A stretch of 41,357 nt of DNA from Rhodopirellula sp. SM50 (GCF_002289565.1 NZ_NTFY01000029.1:1-41357), one strand, 5' to 3'. Positions 25,664 to 34,837 are shown, numbered from the stretch's first letter. The notes: generated by a model not told the origin, from the sequence alone. Numbers and translations: made by a program.

Positions 25664-26059
25664 TTAGGCGACTTCGCAAAGGATTTCGCCGCCGATCTTT
25701 TCTCGCCGAGCTTCACGGTCACTGATCACACCCTTGCTGGTGCTGATGATCGTGATGCCCAGCCCGCCCAGGACCGGTTTCAGGTCCTTGCAGTGAGCGT
25801 ACAAACGGCGTCCGGGTTTGCTCATTCGGCGAATGGTTTGGATCACGCGTTCGCCATTGGAACCGTATTTCAGTTCCAGGCGAAGCACATTGACGGGGCT
25901 TTCTTCGACCTCCGCCCAATCCCAGATGAAACCTTCGCGCTTCAGCACGTCGGCAATCCCCCGCTTTACACGGCTGGAAGGGATGTCCACAAAGGCACGT
26001 TCAACGCGAACGGCATTGCGGATTCGGGTCAACATATCGGCAATCGGGTCTGTCATCAT
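25664..26059 (-). CDS. rpsH: 30S ribosomal protein S8
   Basis: S8 (131 residues) binds the central domain of 16S rRNA and in E. coli also represses the spc operon. MTDPIADMLTRIRNAVRVERA at the start and the C-terminal GGLGITIISTSKGVISDREAR are typical. The ATG at 26059 is chosen, since the core begins there; the next codon is also ATG. A longer open frame upstream overlaps the rpsN end. Confidence 0.97.
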   Translation of the reverse strand: MMTDPIADMLTRIRNAVRVERAFVDIPSSRVKRGIADVLKREGFIWDWAEVEESPVNVLRLELKYGSNGERVIQTIRRMSKPGRRLYAHCKDLKPVLGGLGITIISTSKGVISDREARREKIGGEILCEVA

Positions 26060-26081
26060 GGCTTTTCGTCGCTCCGTTGTC

Positions 26082-26267
26082 TTACCAACTGGCCTTACGA
26101 ACACCGGGGATCAAACCCAAGTTCGCATTTTCGCGGAAACAGATTCGGCACAAACCGAACTTGCGGTAGACCGAACGAGGTCGACCACAGAACTTGCACC
26201 GGTTCTCGCGCCGGGTACTGAACTTCGGCTTCCGATTTGCCTTGGCGATTTTTGATTTACTTGCCAC
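26082..26267 (-). CDS. rpsN: 30S ribosomal protein S14, zinc type
   Basis: The short, 61-residue zinc-binding form of S14 (type Z). The zinc ligands are C24, C27, C40 and C43 (CKFC and CRIC). C-terminal [13 protein letters not shown] is typical. It is 22 bases upstream of rpsH. Confidence 0.97.
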   Translation of the reverse strand: MASKSKIAKANRKPKFSTRRENRCKFCGRPRSVYRKFGLCRICFRENANLGLIPGVRKASW

Positions 26268-26330
26268 TGGCTGTCTTGGGGTTGCAGCTGTGAAACGGTT
26301 CGCAAAATAAAGTGACTGTTAAAACGTCGC

Positions 26331-26903
26331 TCACGCAGCGTCGCTTTTTCCCGGCGCCGCTTTGAACGGCATGCCGAACAATTCCAACAACGCTCGTGCT
26401 TCATCATCGGTCTTGGCCGATGTCACGTACGTGATGTTCATGCCCTGCGGGCGGGTAAACTTGTCAGGGTTCAGTTCGGGAAAGACCAATTGCTCGGTCA
26501 GTCCCATCGTATAGTTCCCACGGCGGTCGAACGCTTTGCGGCTGATTCCGCGAAAGTCGCGGACTCGAGGCAGCACGATCGAGACCATCCGGTCGAGAAA
26601 CTCGTACATGTGTTGTCGACGCAGGGTCACCATGCATCCGATCGGCATGCCTTCACGCAAGCGGAAGTTCGCGATCGATTTTCGGGCGACCGTCATCACC
26701 GGTTTTTGGCCGGCGATCTGGGTCATTGCATCGTAAGCCAGGTCGAGGATTTTTTTGTCGCCGATGGCTTGGCCGACACCCATGTTCAGCGTGATCTTTT
26801 CCAGACGCGGAACTTGGTGCGGGTTCTTGTAGCCGAAGCGTTCCACCAACTGGGAGCGGATGGATTCTTCGTAGGCCGTTTGGAGTCTTGGTTTATCTGC
26901 CAT
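26331..26903 (-). CDS. rplE: 50S ribosomal protein L5
   Basis: L5 (190 residues) carries 5S rRNA into the large subunit. Seen: [47 protein letters not shown] and the ending [22 protein letters not shown] prefer the ATG at 26903; a GTG at 26915 would overlap the rplX stop. Confidence 0.97.
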   Translation of the reverse strand: MADKPRLQTAYEESIRSQLVERFGYKNPHQVPRLEKITLNMGVGQAIGDKKILDLAYDAMTQIAGQKPVMTVARKSIANFRLREGMPIGCMVTLRRQHMYEFLDRMVSIVLPRVRDFRGISRKAFDRRGNYTMGLTEQLVFPELNPDKFTRPQGMNITYVTSAKTDDEARALLELFGMPFKAAPGKSDAA

Positions 26904-26911
26904 GGTTCGGT

Positions 26912-27259
26912 TCACGCCTTCTTATAGCTGTCACGGGGCGGGGAGATCTTTCCCAGGCTTGCACCGCTTTTCTTTGCAAATCGTTCCTTGGTACCGTCGT
27001 CCAAGTAGCGGACTCCGATCCGCGTGGGCTTGTCGGTTGTCGGGTCGATGACCATCACGTTGCTGGCGTGAATCGGCATCTCCTTGCTCAGACGACCCCC
27101 TTGCGGGTTCTTCTGGCTTTTCCGAACGTGTTTCCGCACCAAGCCGGCGCCTTCGACGACAACTTTGTTTTTCTTGCGATCGACGACTAGCACCTTCCCG
27201 CGATGACCCTTGTCACCGCCGGCGATCACTAGCACTTCGTCTTCAACTTTGAGCAACAT
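26912..27259 (-). CDS. rplX: 50S ribosomal protein L24
   Basis: L24 (115 residues) starts large-subunit assembly. The KOW motif [24 protein letters not shown] near the start and the middle stretch [27 protein letters not shown] fit the family. ATG 27259 gives the normal N-terminus (MLLKVEDEV); an ATG at 27277 would add six residues. Confidence 0.96.
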   Translation of the reverse strand: MLLKVEDEVLVIAGGDKGHRGKVLVVDRKKNKVVVEGAGLVRKHVRKSQKNPQGGRLSKEMPIHASNVMVIDPTTDKPTRIGVRYLDDGTKERFAKKSGASLGKISPPRDSYKKA

Positions 27260-27350
27260 GACTGGAATACTCTGCATGGACTGGGCGATGGGACGCCCAA
27301 TGTGATTTGTTTCGAGACTCGGAGTCTGGCGACTCCGGCCGCTTGGAGGG

Positions 27351-27719
27351 TTAGACCACTTCGTTGGCCAGGCTGACGATCTTCATGAAGCTCTGCTCAC
27401 GCAGTTCACGGGCGACCGCACCGAAAATCCGCGTGCCGCGAGGGGCTTTGTCTTTGTCGATCAGGACCACAGCGTTGCTGTCGAATTTGATGTAGCTGCC
27501 ATCGTTGCGACGGGTCGGGGTTTTCGTCCGAACGATGACCGCTCGCACGATCGCCTTCTTCTTGATCTCGCTGCCCGGGATCACGCTTTTGACGCTACAG
27601 ATGATGACGTCGCCCACACGGGCGAATCGGCGTCGGCTGCCGCCGAGCACCTTGATGCACATCACCTGACGAGCACCGGTGTTGTCGGCAACATCGAGAC
27701 GGGTTTCTTGTTGGATCAT
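27351..27719 (-). CDS. rplN: 50S ribosomal protein L14
   Basis: L14 (122 residues) contacts 16S rRNA at an intersubunit bridge. Begins [21 protein letters not shown] and ends [12 protein letters not shown], both typical, with the central [26 protein letters not shown]. Exact family length. Confidence 0.98.
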   Translation of the reverse strand: MIQQETRLDVADNTGARQVMCIKVLGGSRRRFARVGDVIICSVKSVIPGSEIKKKAIVRAVIVRTKTPTRRNDGSYIKFDSNAVVLIDKDKAPRGTRIFGAVARELREQSFMKIVSLANEVV

Positions 27720-27741
27720 GGCTGGTTATTCAACTGAAAAA

Positions 27742-28074
27742 TTATTCGCTTTCGCTTTCGGATCCGGCCGACGCAGCCTCTGCTTGTTCAGCTTCCTTAC
27801 GTGCGGCACGCAAGGCGACCAAGTCCACTTCGGTGCTCTTCTCAATCACTCGAACCAAACGCCATCGCTTCAACTTGCTCAGCGGTTCGGATTCGATGAT
27901 CTCGACGCGGTCACCGACGCCCGACTCGTTTGCCTCGTCATGGACGTGACAAACCGTTCGACGGCTGATGTATTTCTTGTACTTGGGGTGCTTCACCAGG
28001 CGATTGATTTCGACGCGGCGCGTCTTATTCATCTTGTCGCTGGTGACGATGCCCGAAACTACGCGTTTTGGCAT
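27742..28074 (-). CDS. rpsQ: 30S ribosomal protein S17 with acidic tail
   Basis: S17 (110 residues) binds 16S rRNA early in assembly. [21 protein letters not shown] and the core [34 protein letters not shown] are typical. A C-terminal tail rich in Ala, Glu and Ser (about 25 residues beyond the core) is longer than in E. coli S17 (84 residues). ATG 28074 lies four bases after the rplO-distal neighbour rpmC; the longer upstream frame overlaps rpmC and is rejected. Confidence 0.96.
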   Translation of the reverse strand: MPKRVVSGIVTSDKMNKTRRVEINRLVKHPKYKKYISRRTVCHVHDEANESGVGDRVEIIESEPLSKLKRWRLVRVIEKSTEVDLVALRAARKEAEQAEAASAGSESESE

Positions 28075-28078
28075 GGTG

Positions 28079-28297
28079 CTACGCTTCGGCTGGGGTGTTG
28101 TTGGCTGCTTTGCTTCGCTCGGTCTGAATCGTCTTGACGCGAGCAATCAAACGTCGGTTCTTGCGGATGTCGCTGGGCGTATTCAAACGCTCCGACTGAG
28201 ACTGAAAACGCAGTCGAAACAAGTCGGCGGCCGCTTCGGCAGCGGTCGCTTCGAGCTGTTCGTCGCTCATCTCTCTCAGTTCGCTATTGCTGGTCAT
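28079..28297 (-). CDS. rpmC: 50S ribosomal protein L29
   Basis: L29 (72 residues) lies at the peptide exit tunnel, near the site where trigger factor docks. The two-helix family pattern is clear: [27 protein letters not shown] and [18 protein letters not shown] 28297 ([10 protein letters not shown]) is preferred to 28318. Confidence 0.95.
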   Translation of the reverse strand: MTSNSELREMSDEQLEATAAEAAADLFRLRFQSQSERLNTPSDIRKNRRLIARVKTIQTERSKAANNTPAEA

Positions 28298-28402
28298 GAC
28301 CAGGCCTTCGGTAAACAAAAGTGGAGGTCGGGTCCGTGGGCGGTTGATGCCCGTCGGCTACTCATTGTCTCAATCGAATCAGAGCCAATCTCTGATTCCC
28401 AT

Positions 28403-28819
28403 TTAGAACGACCGTCGTTCGACGAATCGTACTTTCACCGGCAGCTTGCTCGCCAATCGGGCGAAACAAACCTTGGCTTGCTGTTCGGTCACACCGCCGA
28501 GTTCGTAAAGGACGGTGCCCGGCTTGACGACCGCGGCCCAGAAATCTGGTTCACCCTTACCCTTACCCATCCGTGTTTCCAGCGGTGTGCTGGTGACGGA
28601 CTTGTCGGGGAAGATTCGGATGTACAGTTTTCCTTCGCCACGGACGTATTGCTGAGCCGCAATCCGTCCCGCCTCGATCGTCGTCGCCTTGATCCAACCG
28701 GGTTCCAAGGATTGGATCCCGTAGTCACCAAAGACGACCGTGTTGCCACGAGTCGCACTACCTTTTATGCGCCCTCTTTGGCTTTTTCGATGCTTGACCC
28801 GTTTGGGCATCAGCGCCAT
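28403..28819 (-). CDS. rplP: 50S ribosomal protein L16
   Basis: L16 (138 residues) helps tRNA accommodation. [17 protein letters not shown] at the start, then [32 protein letters not shown] and [21 protein letters not shown], match the family. The start (ATG 28819, or 28810) lies inside the end of rpsC in another frame, an overlap of 53-62 bases. Confidence 0.97.
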   Translation of the reverse strand: MALMPKRVKHRKSQRGRIKGSATRGNTVVFGDYGIQSLEPGWIKATTIEAGRIAAQQYVRGEGKLYIRIFPDKSVTSTPLETRMGKGKGEPDFWAAVVKPGTVLYELGGVTEQQAKVCFARLASKLPVKVRFVERRSF

Positions 28820-29468
28820 CGTTGTCGTCTCCGTAAGTACCTTGGTTAATCCAGACCTGAATTCCGATGTGCCCCTGTGGCGTCATCGCTTCGGTCGTTC
28901 CGTAATCAATCTTCGCCTGCAACGTGCTCAACGGAATCGAGCCCATGCTTTGTTTTTCGCGGCGTGCCATTTCGGCTCCGCCCAATCGTCCGGCCAGCTG
29001 GATCTTGATGCCCTTGGCACCGGCGTCCATTGTCTGCTCGAGCGATCGCTTCATCGTGCGTCGGAAACTCGATCGCTTTTGCAACTGTTGTGCGATGTCT
29101 TCGGCCACCAGTTGAGCTTGCAGCTCGGGGCGTCCGACCTCTTCGACCTTCAGGTTGATGCGGCGGCCGATCAGATTCTGCAATTCCGCTTGCAGGATCT
29201 CGATCTCTTGGCCTTTCTTGCCGATGATCAAACCGGGTCGAGCGACGTACATCATCACTCGCACTTCGTCACGCGTTCGTTCGATCTCGATGCGATCGAT
29301 TCCGGCGTTCTTGTATTGGTTCTTTTTGGGGTGGTTGGTGATGAAGTTTCGCAGTTTGCGATCTTCGACCAACAGGTCCGCAAAATCTTGCTTCGACGCG
29401 TACCACCGACTACTCCAGCCGCGGGTGACACCGGTTCGAAACGCGATTGGATTGACTTTCTGTCCCAT
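28758..29468 (-). CDS. rpsC: 30S ribosomal protein S3
   Basis: S3 (236 residues) lines the mRNA entry channel. MGQKVNPIAFRTGVTRGWSSRWYA, the KH motif VRVMMYVARPGLIIGKKGQEIE, and the C-terminal domain with GHIGIQVWINQGTYG are typical. A basic, low-complexity tail ([10 protein letters not shown]) ends within rplP, so the two genes overlap by 53-62 bases. Confidence 0.98.
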   Translation of the reverse strand: MGQKVNPIAFRTGVTRGWSSRWYASKQDFADLLVEDRKLRNFITNHPKKNQYKNAGIDRIEIERTRDEVRVMMYVARPGLIIGKKGQEIEILQAELQNLIGRRINLKVEEVGRPELQAQLVAEDIAQQLQKRSSFRRTMKRSLEQTMDAGAKGIKIQLAGRLGGAEMARREKQSMGSIPLSTLQAKIDYGTTEAMTPQGHIGIQVWINQGTYGDDNDGADAQTGQASKKPKRAHKR

Positions 29469-29505
29469 CGTTTACGACTCTTTGATTGTGCTGTTTCCGA
29501 GGGGC

Positions 29506-29865
29506 TTAAATTTCGTCGATCGGCGTCACTTTGACGCTGATGTGGCTGCTGCGTTTTTTGATGATGTGGGCACTGCCGCGTGCCTTGGGACGCATCCGCC
29601 GGAACATCGCTCCGCCGTCGACTCGCACATCGGTCAAAACCAGTTCATCGATTCGGTGTGGGCTGCCGCCGGTCTGGTCTGGATCGAGTGCGTTGGCTAC
29701 GGCACTGCGGATCACTTTTTCCAGCATGCGGGCACCGCGTTGCGGCTGATACTTGAGCGTATCGAGCGCTTCGTCGGCGTATTGGCCACGCACCAAGTCG
29801 GCAACCAGGCGCACTTTTTGTGCACTGATCCGAGCGTTGCGATGGCTTGCTACAAATGTTGACAT
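29506..29865 (-). CDS. rplV: 50S ribosomal protein L22
   Basis: L22 (119 residues) reaches into the exit tunnel. N-terminal RNARISAQKVRLVADLVRGQYADEAL and the hairpin region MFRRMRPKARGSAHIIKKRSSHISVKV are characteristic. It follows rpsS by nine bases. Confidence 0.97.
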   Translation of the reverse strand: MSTFVASHRNARISAQKVRLVADLVRGQYADEALDTLKYQPQRGARMLEKVIRSAVANALDPDQTGGSPHRIDELVLTDVRVDGGAMFRRMRPKARGSAHIIKKRSSHISVKVTPIDEI

Positions 29866-29874
29866 CGTATCGAC

Positions 29875-30141
29875 CTATTTCTTTTTGCCGCCGTGACCCT
29901 TGAACGTCCGAGTCGGAGCGAATTCGCCCAACTTGTGACCCACCATGTCTTCGGTCACTTGGACAGGGATGTGTGCCCGTCCGTTGTGGACCATAAACGT
30001 CAGATTGATGAACTCGGGAACGATCGTGCAGGCACGAGCCCAAGTTTTAATCGGCGTCTTTTTGCCTTCCTCGGCCTGCTTCTGCACCTTGAAGTACAGC
30101 TTCGGGTCGACGTAGGGACCTTTTTTGCTACTGCGGCTCAT
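29875..30141 (-). CDS. rpsS: 30S ribosomal protein S19
   Basis: S19 (88 residues) is a small-subunit head protein near the A site. [21 protein letters not shown] and the core [35 protein letters not shown] are diagnostic. It lies 18 bases after rplB. Confidence 0.98.
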   Translation of the reverse strand: MSRSSKKGPYVDPKLYFKVQKQAEEGKKTPIKTWARACTIVPEFINLTFMVHNGRAHIPVQVTEDMVGHKLGEFAPTRTFKGHGGKKK

Positions 30142-30159
30142 CGTTCTTCAGCTACCTGA

Positions 30160-31020
30160 TTACTTGTGCAGTTTCAACTGACCGTATCGCTTGCTCTTGC
30201 GACGACGAACGATCGAGCTGTTACTTGGTTTACGTTTCTGGCGAGTGGCACCACCCTTGGCGCTCTTGCCCTGCGGGCTCACCGGGTGACGACCGCCCTT
30301 GGTTCGGCCTTCACCACCACCGTGCGGGTGATCGATCGGGTTCATCGCGGTTCCACGCACGTGCGGGCGACGTCCGAGCCATCGGGCTCGGCCGGCTTTG
30401 CCCAGGACCACGTTCATGTGCTCGCTGTTGCCGACCTGGCCGATCGTTGCTCGACAGCGGCTGGGCACACGTCGCACTTCACCACTGGGGAGTTGCAATT
30501 GTGCCCAATCGGCTTCGCGGGCCATCAGCGTGGCACCCGTGCCGGCCGATCGGCACAGCACCGCACCGCCACCGATTCGCATTTCGATGCAGCACACCGT
30601 GGTGCCCAGCGGAATGTTCTTCAGCGGCAGGCAATTGCCCAGCGTCGGCGGGGCTTCGGGTCCGTTGAGCAGTTTGTCGCCGGCTTTCAGGCCCGAGGGA
30701 GCCACGACGTAGGTCTTTTGGCCGTCGGCGTACTTCAGCAACGCGATTCGAGCCGACCGGTTGGGGTCGTACTGAACCGAGTCAACCGTCGCAGGCACAC
30801 CGTCCTTGACACGACGGAAGTCGATCAAGCGGTACATCTGCTTGTGACCGCCGCCGCGATGTCGGGCGGTGATCTTGCCTTGGTTGTTGCGACCACCGGT
30901 CTTTCGTTTCGGCTTCAGCAGCGACTTTTCCACGGTGTAGCCGGGCGTCAGTTCAGCGAAATCGCTGACCGATGCATTTCGGCGACCGGGGCTGGTCGGC
31001 TTGTAGATGCGAATTCCCAT
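30160..31020 (-). CDS. rplB: 50S ribosomal protein L2
   Basis: L2 (286 residues) supports the peptidyl transferase centre. Seen: [31 protein letters not shown], and near the C-terminus [30 protein letters not shown] with the conserved His region. Slightly longer than E. coli L2 (273). Confidence 0.98.
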   Translation of the reverse strand: MGIRIYKPTSPGRRNASVSDFAELTPGYTVEKSLLKPKRKTGGRNNQGKITARHRGGGHKQMYRLIDFRRVKDGVPATVDSVQYDPNRSARIALLKYADGQKTYVVAPSGLKAGDKLLNGPEAPPTLGNCLPLKNIPLGTTVCCIEMRIGGGAVLCRSAGTGATLMAREADWAQLQLPSGEVRRVPSRCRATIGQVGNSEHMNVVLGKAGRARWLGRRPHVRGTAMNPIDHPHGGGEGRTKGGRHPVSPQGKSAKGGATRQKRKPSNSSIVRRRKSKRYGQLKLHK

Positions 31021-31119
31021 CGCTGAGTTCTATCTGGCTGTTAGGAAATAACTGGTTTCTGGAGGCCCGCCCCAAATGGAGCGGGTGGCTGGACGACGTC
31101 GTCGGCGGCGGTTGGCGGC

Positions 31120-31443
31120 CTAGAAGAAGTCGATTTTGTGATCTTCGTGCAAGTGGACGATCGCTCGGCGCCAGTCGGACGTGCGTCCAAGGCCGTTGCG
31201 TGTGCGGCGAAACTTGCCTTTGCGGTTTTGGGTGCAGACCTTTTCGACCTTGACGTCAAACAGCTTTTCGACAGCCGCTTTGATCTCGGGTTTGGTGGCC
31301 ATGCGGTGCACTTCAAACGCGTATTCGTTGTGCCGTGTCGCGCGGTGAACGCCTTTTTCAGTCACGAGCGGACGCAACAGAATCTGGTGCGGCTCGAGCT
31401 TGATCTTCGTTTCCGGCTGGGCAGGTGGTTGAATTCTTGCCAT
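31120..31443 (-). CDS. rplW: 50S ribosomal protein L23
   Basis: L23 (107 residues) lies at the tunnel exit and docks trigger factor and SRP. Core features: LLRPLVTEKGVHRATRHNEYAFEV and KPEIKAAVEKLFDVKVEKV. The C-terminal IVHLHEDHKIDFF is typical. A 99-base gap with an unassigned GC-rich stretch separates it from rplB. Confidence 0.96.
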   Translation of the reverse strand: MARIQPPAQPETKIKLEPHQILLRPLVTEKGVHRATRHNEYAFEVHRMATKPEIKAAVEKLFDVKVEKVCTQNRKGKFRRTRNGLGRTSDWRRAIVHLHEDHKIDFF

Positions 31444-31485
31444 CGCTCAAATTCTTCTTGTATTAGTGTGGGGGTGCGGTCGGAC

Positions 31486-32130
31486 CTAAACGGCCTGCCC
31501 GTCGGCAAACGAGCCATCTTTGATCTTGTCCAACGCCGCCTTGGTGACCAGCATTCGCTTGGGCTTGAGCACCGAAAGTGCGTTCAGCTGGCGAACCGGC
31601 TGCACGTCAACTCCGGGGATGTTTCGGCCGCTCTTGTAAACCGCGACATCTGCATCGGCGGTTGCAACAAGCGTGGTGGTCGATTCGAGGCCCAGGTTTT
31701 TCAGCGTCGACGCCAGTTTCGACGTCTTGGGCGCGTCGTAGCTGAGTTGGTCGATGACCAGCATCTCGCCGTCGTCGATTTTGCTGCGAATCGCCATCCG
31801 GGTGGCGCGTCGCAACGCTTTTTTGGGCAATCGGTAGCTGTAGTCGCGTGGCTTGATCGTGCGTGCAACACCACCGCCGCGGCGAATGTTGGTTCGCTTG
31901 GAACCGGCTCGGGCGTGCCCGGTGCCTTTTTGGCGATACATCTTTTTGTTGGTGCCGCTGACTTGGCCACGAGTTCGCGTGTTGTGTGATCCCTGGCGGT
32001 TGTTCGCCTGGTACATCACCACTGCGTCGTGGAGCAGTTGCTTGCTGATTCGGTCCGCGATCGCGGCTGAATCGATTTCGTAGGTTCCGACTTCTTCGCC
32101 GGACTCATTGACGATTGAGAGTGTTGCCAT
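31486..32130 (-). CDS. rplD: 50S ribosomal protein L4
   Basis: L4 (214 residues) extends into the exit tunnel; in E. coli it also represses the S10 operon. Tunnel loop GTRGQVSGTNKKMYRQKGTGHARAGSKRTNIRRGGGVAR is a family variant of the usual loop. It lies five bases after rplC, indicating coupled translation. Confidence 0.97.
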   Translation of the reverse strand: MATLSIVNESGEEVGTYEIDSAAIADRISKQLLHDAVVMYQANNRQGSHNTRTRGQVSGTNKKMYRQKGTGHARAGSKRTNIRRGGGVARTIKPRDYSYRLPKKALRRATRMAIRSKIDDGEMLVIDQLSYDAPKTSKLASTLKNLGLESTTTLVATADADVAVYKSGRNIPGVDVQPVRQLNALSVLKPKRMLVTKAALDKIKDGSFADGQAV

Positions 32131-32135
32131 CGGGA

Positions 32136-32822
32136 CTAACCCACCTTGTTCGTTTGACGGATCGTCACCAGGCCACCATTCGGCCCGGGGACGGAGCCGC
32201 GGATCAACAGCAAATTGTCTTCGGAGACGACTCGAACCAATTCCAGGTTTCGCGTGGTGACCTTGGTGTTGCCATATTGGCCCGCCATGCGAATGCCTTT
32301 GAACAGGCGGCTCGGCGACGCACTGCAGCCCGTACCACCGGCGTGGCGGTGTACTTTCTTGACACCGTGGGTGGCTCGCTGGCCCGAGAAATTGTGGCGT
32401 TTCATGACGCCGGAGAAGCCGCGGCCCTTGCTGGTGCCGGTCACGTCGACGCGTTTGACGCCGTCGAAGATCTCAACGGTGACCGTTCCGCCGACCGACA
32501 GGTCGGTTTCGCCGCGGAATTCGCGAATGAATCGTTGGGGCTCGCAGCCTGCTTTTTCGATCAGCTCGACGCCTGCGTCGGCCCGTTTCTTGGACCGTTT
32601 GCTGTCGAGTTTTGCCACGTGGCCGCGTTCGGCGCGACTGGCCAGTCGGCGTGGCTTGTCTTCAAAACCCAATTGGACAGCACTGTAGCCGTCGCGGTCA
32701 GCAGAGCGAATCTGGAGCACATTGCACGGGCCGGCCTGGATCACGGTCACGGGGACGACGGTACCGTCCTCTTCGTAGACCTGAGTCATTCCGATTTTGC
32801 GACCAAGTATTGATGGTGACAT
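32136..32822 (-). CDS. rplC: 50S ribosomal protein L3
   Basis: L3 (228 residues) begins large-subunit assembly. MSPSILGRKIGMTQVYEEDGTVVPVTVIQAGPC at the start, and GTSKGRGFSGVMKRHNFSGQRATHG in the centre, are diagnostic. The gap to rpsJ upstream is 230 bases, unusually long for this operon. Confidence 0.98.
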   Translation of the reverse strand: MSPSILGRKIGMTQVYEEDGTVVPVTVIQAGPCNVLQIRSADRDGYSAVQLGFEDKPRRLASRAERGHVAKLDSKRSKKRADAGVELIEKAGCEPQRFIREFRGETDLSVGGTVTVEIFDGVKRVDVTGTSKGRGFSGVMKRHNFSGQRATHGVKKVHRHAGGTGCSASPSRLFKGIRMAGQYGNTKVTTRNLELVRVVSEDNLLLIRGSVPGPNGGLVTIRQTNKVG

Positions 32823-33052
32823 AGCTCTAGCACCCCGGCTTTCGCCGTGGTCATTTATCGCTCGTATCTGGGTTTTGAACTTCTCGCCCCGAACCGGTAG
32901 CTTGCGTTGCCCGCCAAAGGCGGTGGCAGCTAGGGTTATCGGGAGCGATATCCGTTCATGCGGAATACCGGACCTAAAAACTTTGGGGCATCGACCCGCA
33001 CCGCGTCAGGCGGTGAGGCAAGGGCGAAACGTCGCGACGAGCGACGCTCATG
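32823..33052 (-). other. 230-base gap between rpsJ and rplC with foldback segments
   Basis: It holds two short stems: TGCCCGCC-AAA-GGCGGTGGCA (around 32909-32930) and GTCGC-GACGA-GCGAC (around 33031-33046). No gene is seen. A regulatory leader for rplC-rplD is possible; a decayed repeat is as likely. Confidence 0.45.
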
Positions 33053-33379
33053 CTATCGAGCCGAAGCTTTGATTTTGATATCCACCCCGGCGGGCAGACT
33101 CAGTTTGTTCAGTGCTTCGATCGTCTTGGCCGTTGCCTGGACGATGTCAATCAAGCGTTTGTGGGTTCGGATCTCGTACTGCTGACGAGCCTTCTTGTTC
33201 ACAAACGGACTTGAAAGCACGGTGTAGCGTTCGATGCGAGTCGGCAACGGGATCGGCCCGTGGACTTCGCTGTGAGTTCGCTTGACCGTATCCACAATCT
33301 CCTGGGCACTCTGATCGAGCACGGAGTGATCGTATGCTTCCATACGGATCCGAATGACTTCGTTGGCTCCGGCTGACAC
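33053..33379 (-). CDS. rpsJ: 30S ribosomal protein S10
   Basis: S10 (108 residues) is a head protein and binds NusB in antitermination. [42 protein letters not shown] and the ending [14 protein letters not shown] fit the family. GTG at 33379 is the start, because GGAAG lies about eight bases upstream and the core follows directly; longer frames run into the promoter. It is first in the operon; rpsG, fusA and tuf are not upstream here. Confidence 0.96.
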   Translation of the reverse strand: MSAGANEVIRIRMEAYDHSVLDQSAQEIVDTVKRTHSEVHGPIPLPTRIERYTVLSSPFVNKKARQQYEIRTHKRLIDIVQATAKTIEALNKLSLPAGVDIKIKASAR

Positions 33380-33480
33380 AGTACGCTTCCAGTAAATAAT
33401 GAGTGGCGAAACAATGGACGGTGCACCTGGCCGCTCGGCGAGGTGTTTCCCGGGCGACATTCGTCTCACGGGAGGGCGAG

Positions 33481-33509
33481 AATGTAGGGGCGGCTCTGGT
33501 GAGCGTCAA
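33481..33509 (-). promoter_or_regulatory. Sigma-70-type promoter of the S10 operon
   Basis: On the minus strand TTGACG (33509-33504) and TACATT (33486-33481) are 17 bases apart. Transcription would start near 33474, about 95 bases before the rpsJ start. Confidence 0.85.
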
Positions 33510-33737
33510 CGGCTCTTCGCAAAAACTAATGAAAAGTTTCTTCAAATTGGTTGGCGTGGGATTTCACGGGGGTTAGCGAGGTCGCCGGTTCGCTGCAAAA
33601 CCGCTGCCCTGGGCGATTTGCCACGTCGACACGCATCTGTCGGGCCGGTATCTGATAAGTGACGGCCAATTCTCGCTGCTGCACGGAATGATCGGTGGCG
33701 AAATGGCGAAACTGAAATCAGAAGGAGTATTTGTATC

Positions 33738-33926
33738 GTGAATCAGCTCGGCGGGCTTTGGCGTGACACTTGGTGGGTTTGGATTGGGTTTCTGGTGCTG
33801 ACGGTCGTCTTGGCCGTCACCGTAGGCAGGTTTTTCTATTTGCTGATCCCCTGCTTGCCCGTGCCCTTTGCCTATTTTGCCTTCAACCGCTACGACGAGC
33901 AGGGGAACGAGAAGGCGGATCTTTGA
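33738..33926 (+). CDS. Small two-helix membrane protein, unknown function
   Basis: The 62-residue product has two hydrophobic segments (VWIGFLVLTVVLAVTVG and FFYLLIPCLPVPFAYFAF) and a charged tail (NRYDEQGNEKADL). GGAG lies ten bases before the GTG start. The stop codon lies at the left edge of the 211-bp repeat copy 1. No family is recognised; its role is unknown. Confidence 0.75.
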   Translation: MNQLGGLWRDTWWVWIGFLVLTVVLAVTVGRFFYLLIPCLPVPFAYFAFNRYDEQGNEKADL

Positions 33927-34135
33927 GGGTGTCGAAGCAAGCCGCGTTCGAGCTCTCGGCGCCCCGCCGACTCACGCGGGCAGCTGTCCCGGTCGGCTCT
34001 TTTGGAAACGCGATCTGCGGCACCGCCGGCGGATTGATTCGCTTCGACCCCGTCCGGGGTCGGTGGGGTTCGGGCGGCGGGTTCTCCGGAGGTGGCGCTG
34101 CGCTGACCTCCGGCTACTCGCTGAAATCCCTCCGG
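33925..34135. repeat. 211-bp direct repeat, copy 1
   Basis: Aligns without gaps to 34402-34612, with seven mismatches by my count (about 97 percent identity). Contains GACCCCGTCCGGGGTC (palindromic) and a CCGGAGGT-loop-ACCTCCGG hairpin (about 34086-34113). Confidence 0.95.
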
Positions 34136-34401
34136 AATACTGGGGTCGCTGGCGCGAATCGGTCGATATTCCACGCCTCATCAGCCGTTTGGCGCGAGCC
34201 TACGGGCCCGCCGAGCGCGGACTTGCACGGTGCCCCAGCGCTGGCGCGAGTCGGCTGATATCACGTGGGCTGTTAGCCGTTTGACGCGGGGGGCGGCGCT
34301 CTTTGGTCGTCGGCATGACCCCGGATGGGGTCGAAGCCAGTAGCCGGAGGTGAGCGTAGCGACACCTCCGGATATCCGGCCTCCCGCCTGGGGCGACCCC
34401 G
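34136..34401. other. Spacer between the 211-bp repeats
   Basis: 266 bp without a supported gene. It holds a CCGGAGGTG-AGCGTAGCGA-CACCTCCGG hairpin (around 34343-34370), the inverted relative of the hairpin in each copy, and GACCCCGGATGGGGTCGAAGC (a relative of the palindromic stretch of the copies). Confidence 0.7.
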
Positions 34402-34612
34402 GAGGGTGTCGAAGCAAGCCGCGTTCGAGCCCTCGGCGCCCCGCCGGCTCACGCGGGCAACTGACCCGGTCGGCTCTTTTGGAAACGCGATCTGCGGCAC
34501 CGCCGGCGGATTGATTCGCTTCGACCCCGTCCGGGGTCGGTGGGCCTCTGGCGGCGGGTTCTCCGGAGGTGGCGCTGCGCTGACCTCCGGCTACTCGCTG
34601 AAATCCCTCCGG
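34402..34612. repeat. 211-bp direct repeat, copy 2
   Basis: Second copy, starting 477 bp after the first. It ends about 100 bp before tRNA-Gly on its 3' side. Open frames running through it are spread over repeats and are not taken as genes. Confidence 0.95.
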
Positions 34613-34667
34613 GATAATTCAGTCGCCGTGGGCGACGCAGGTGTCGTGCCGGCGTGCTTGGGAAATG

Positions 34668-34703
34668 AAAAAGGCACCCTCGGCCGAGCCGGGGTGCCTT
34701 TTT
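34668..34703 (-). terminator. Intrinsic terminator of tRNA-Gly (bidirectional)
   Basis: AAAAAGGCACCC (34668-34679) pairs with GGGTGCCTTTTT (34692-34703) around a 12-base loop, with T-runs on both strands. It lies 10 bases past the 3' end of the tRNA on the minus strand. Confidence 0.9.
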
Positions 34704-34713
34704 CGCATTTGAG

Positions 34714-34786
34714 AGCGGCTGATGGGATTCGAACCCACGACAATCACGTTGGCAACGTGATGCTCTGCCAACTGAGCTACAGCCGC
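34714..34786 (-). tRNA. tRNA-Gly, anticodon GCC
   Basis: Read on the minus strand all arms pair: acceptor GCGGCTG/CAGCCGC, D stem GCTC/GAGC, anticodon stem TCACG/CGTGA with loop TTGCCAA (anticodon GCC), T stem GTGGG/CCCAT with TTCGAAT. The discriminator base is U (34714); CCA is not encoded. Confidence 0.97.
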
Positions 34787-34809
34787 GTCATTTCTGTCAG
34801 TGCGGGGAG

Positions 34810-34837
34810 ATTATCAACAGATTGTGAGAATCGGCAA
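34810..34837 (-). promoter_or_regulatory. Sigma-70-type promoter of tRNA-Gly
   Basis: On the minus strand TTGCCG (34837-34832) and GATAAT (34815-34810) are 16 bases apart, about 20 bases before the tRNA. The remaining 34838-35061 shows no clear promoter for the trigger factor gene. Confidence 0.7.
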
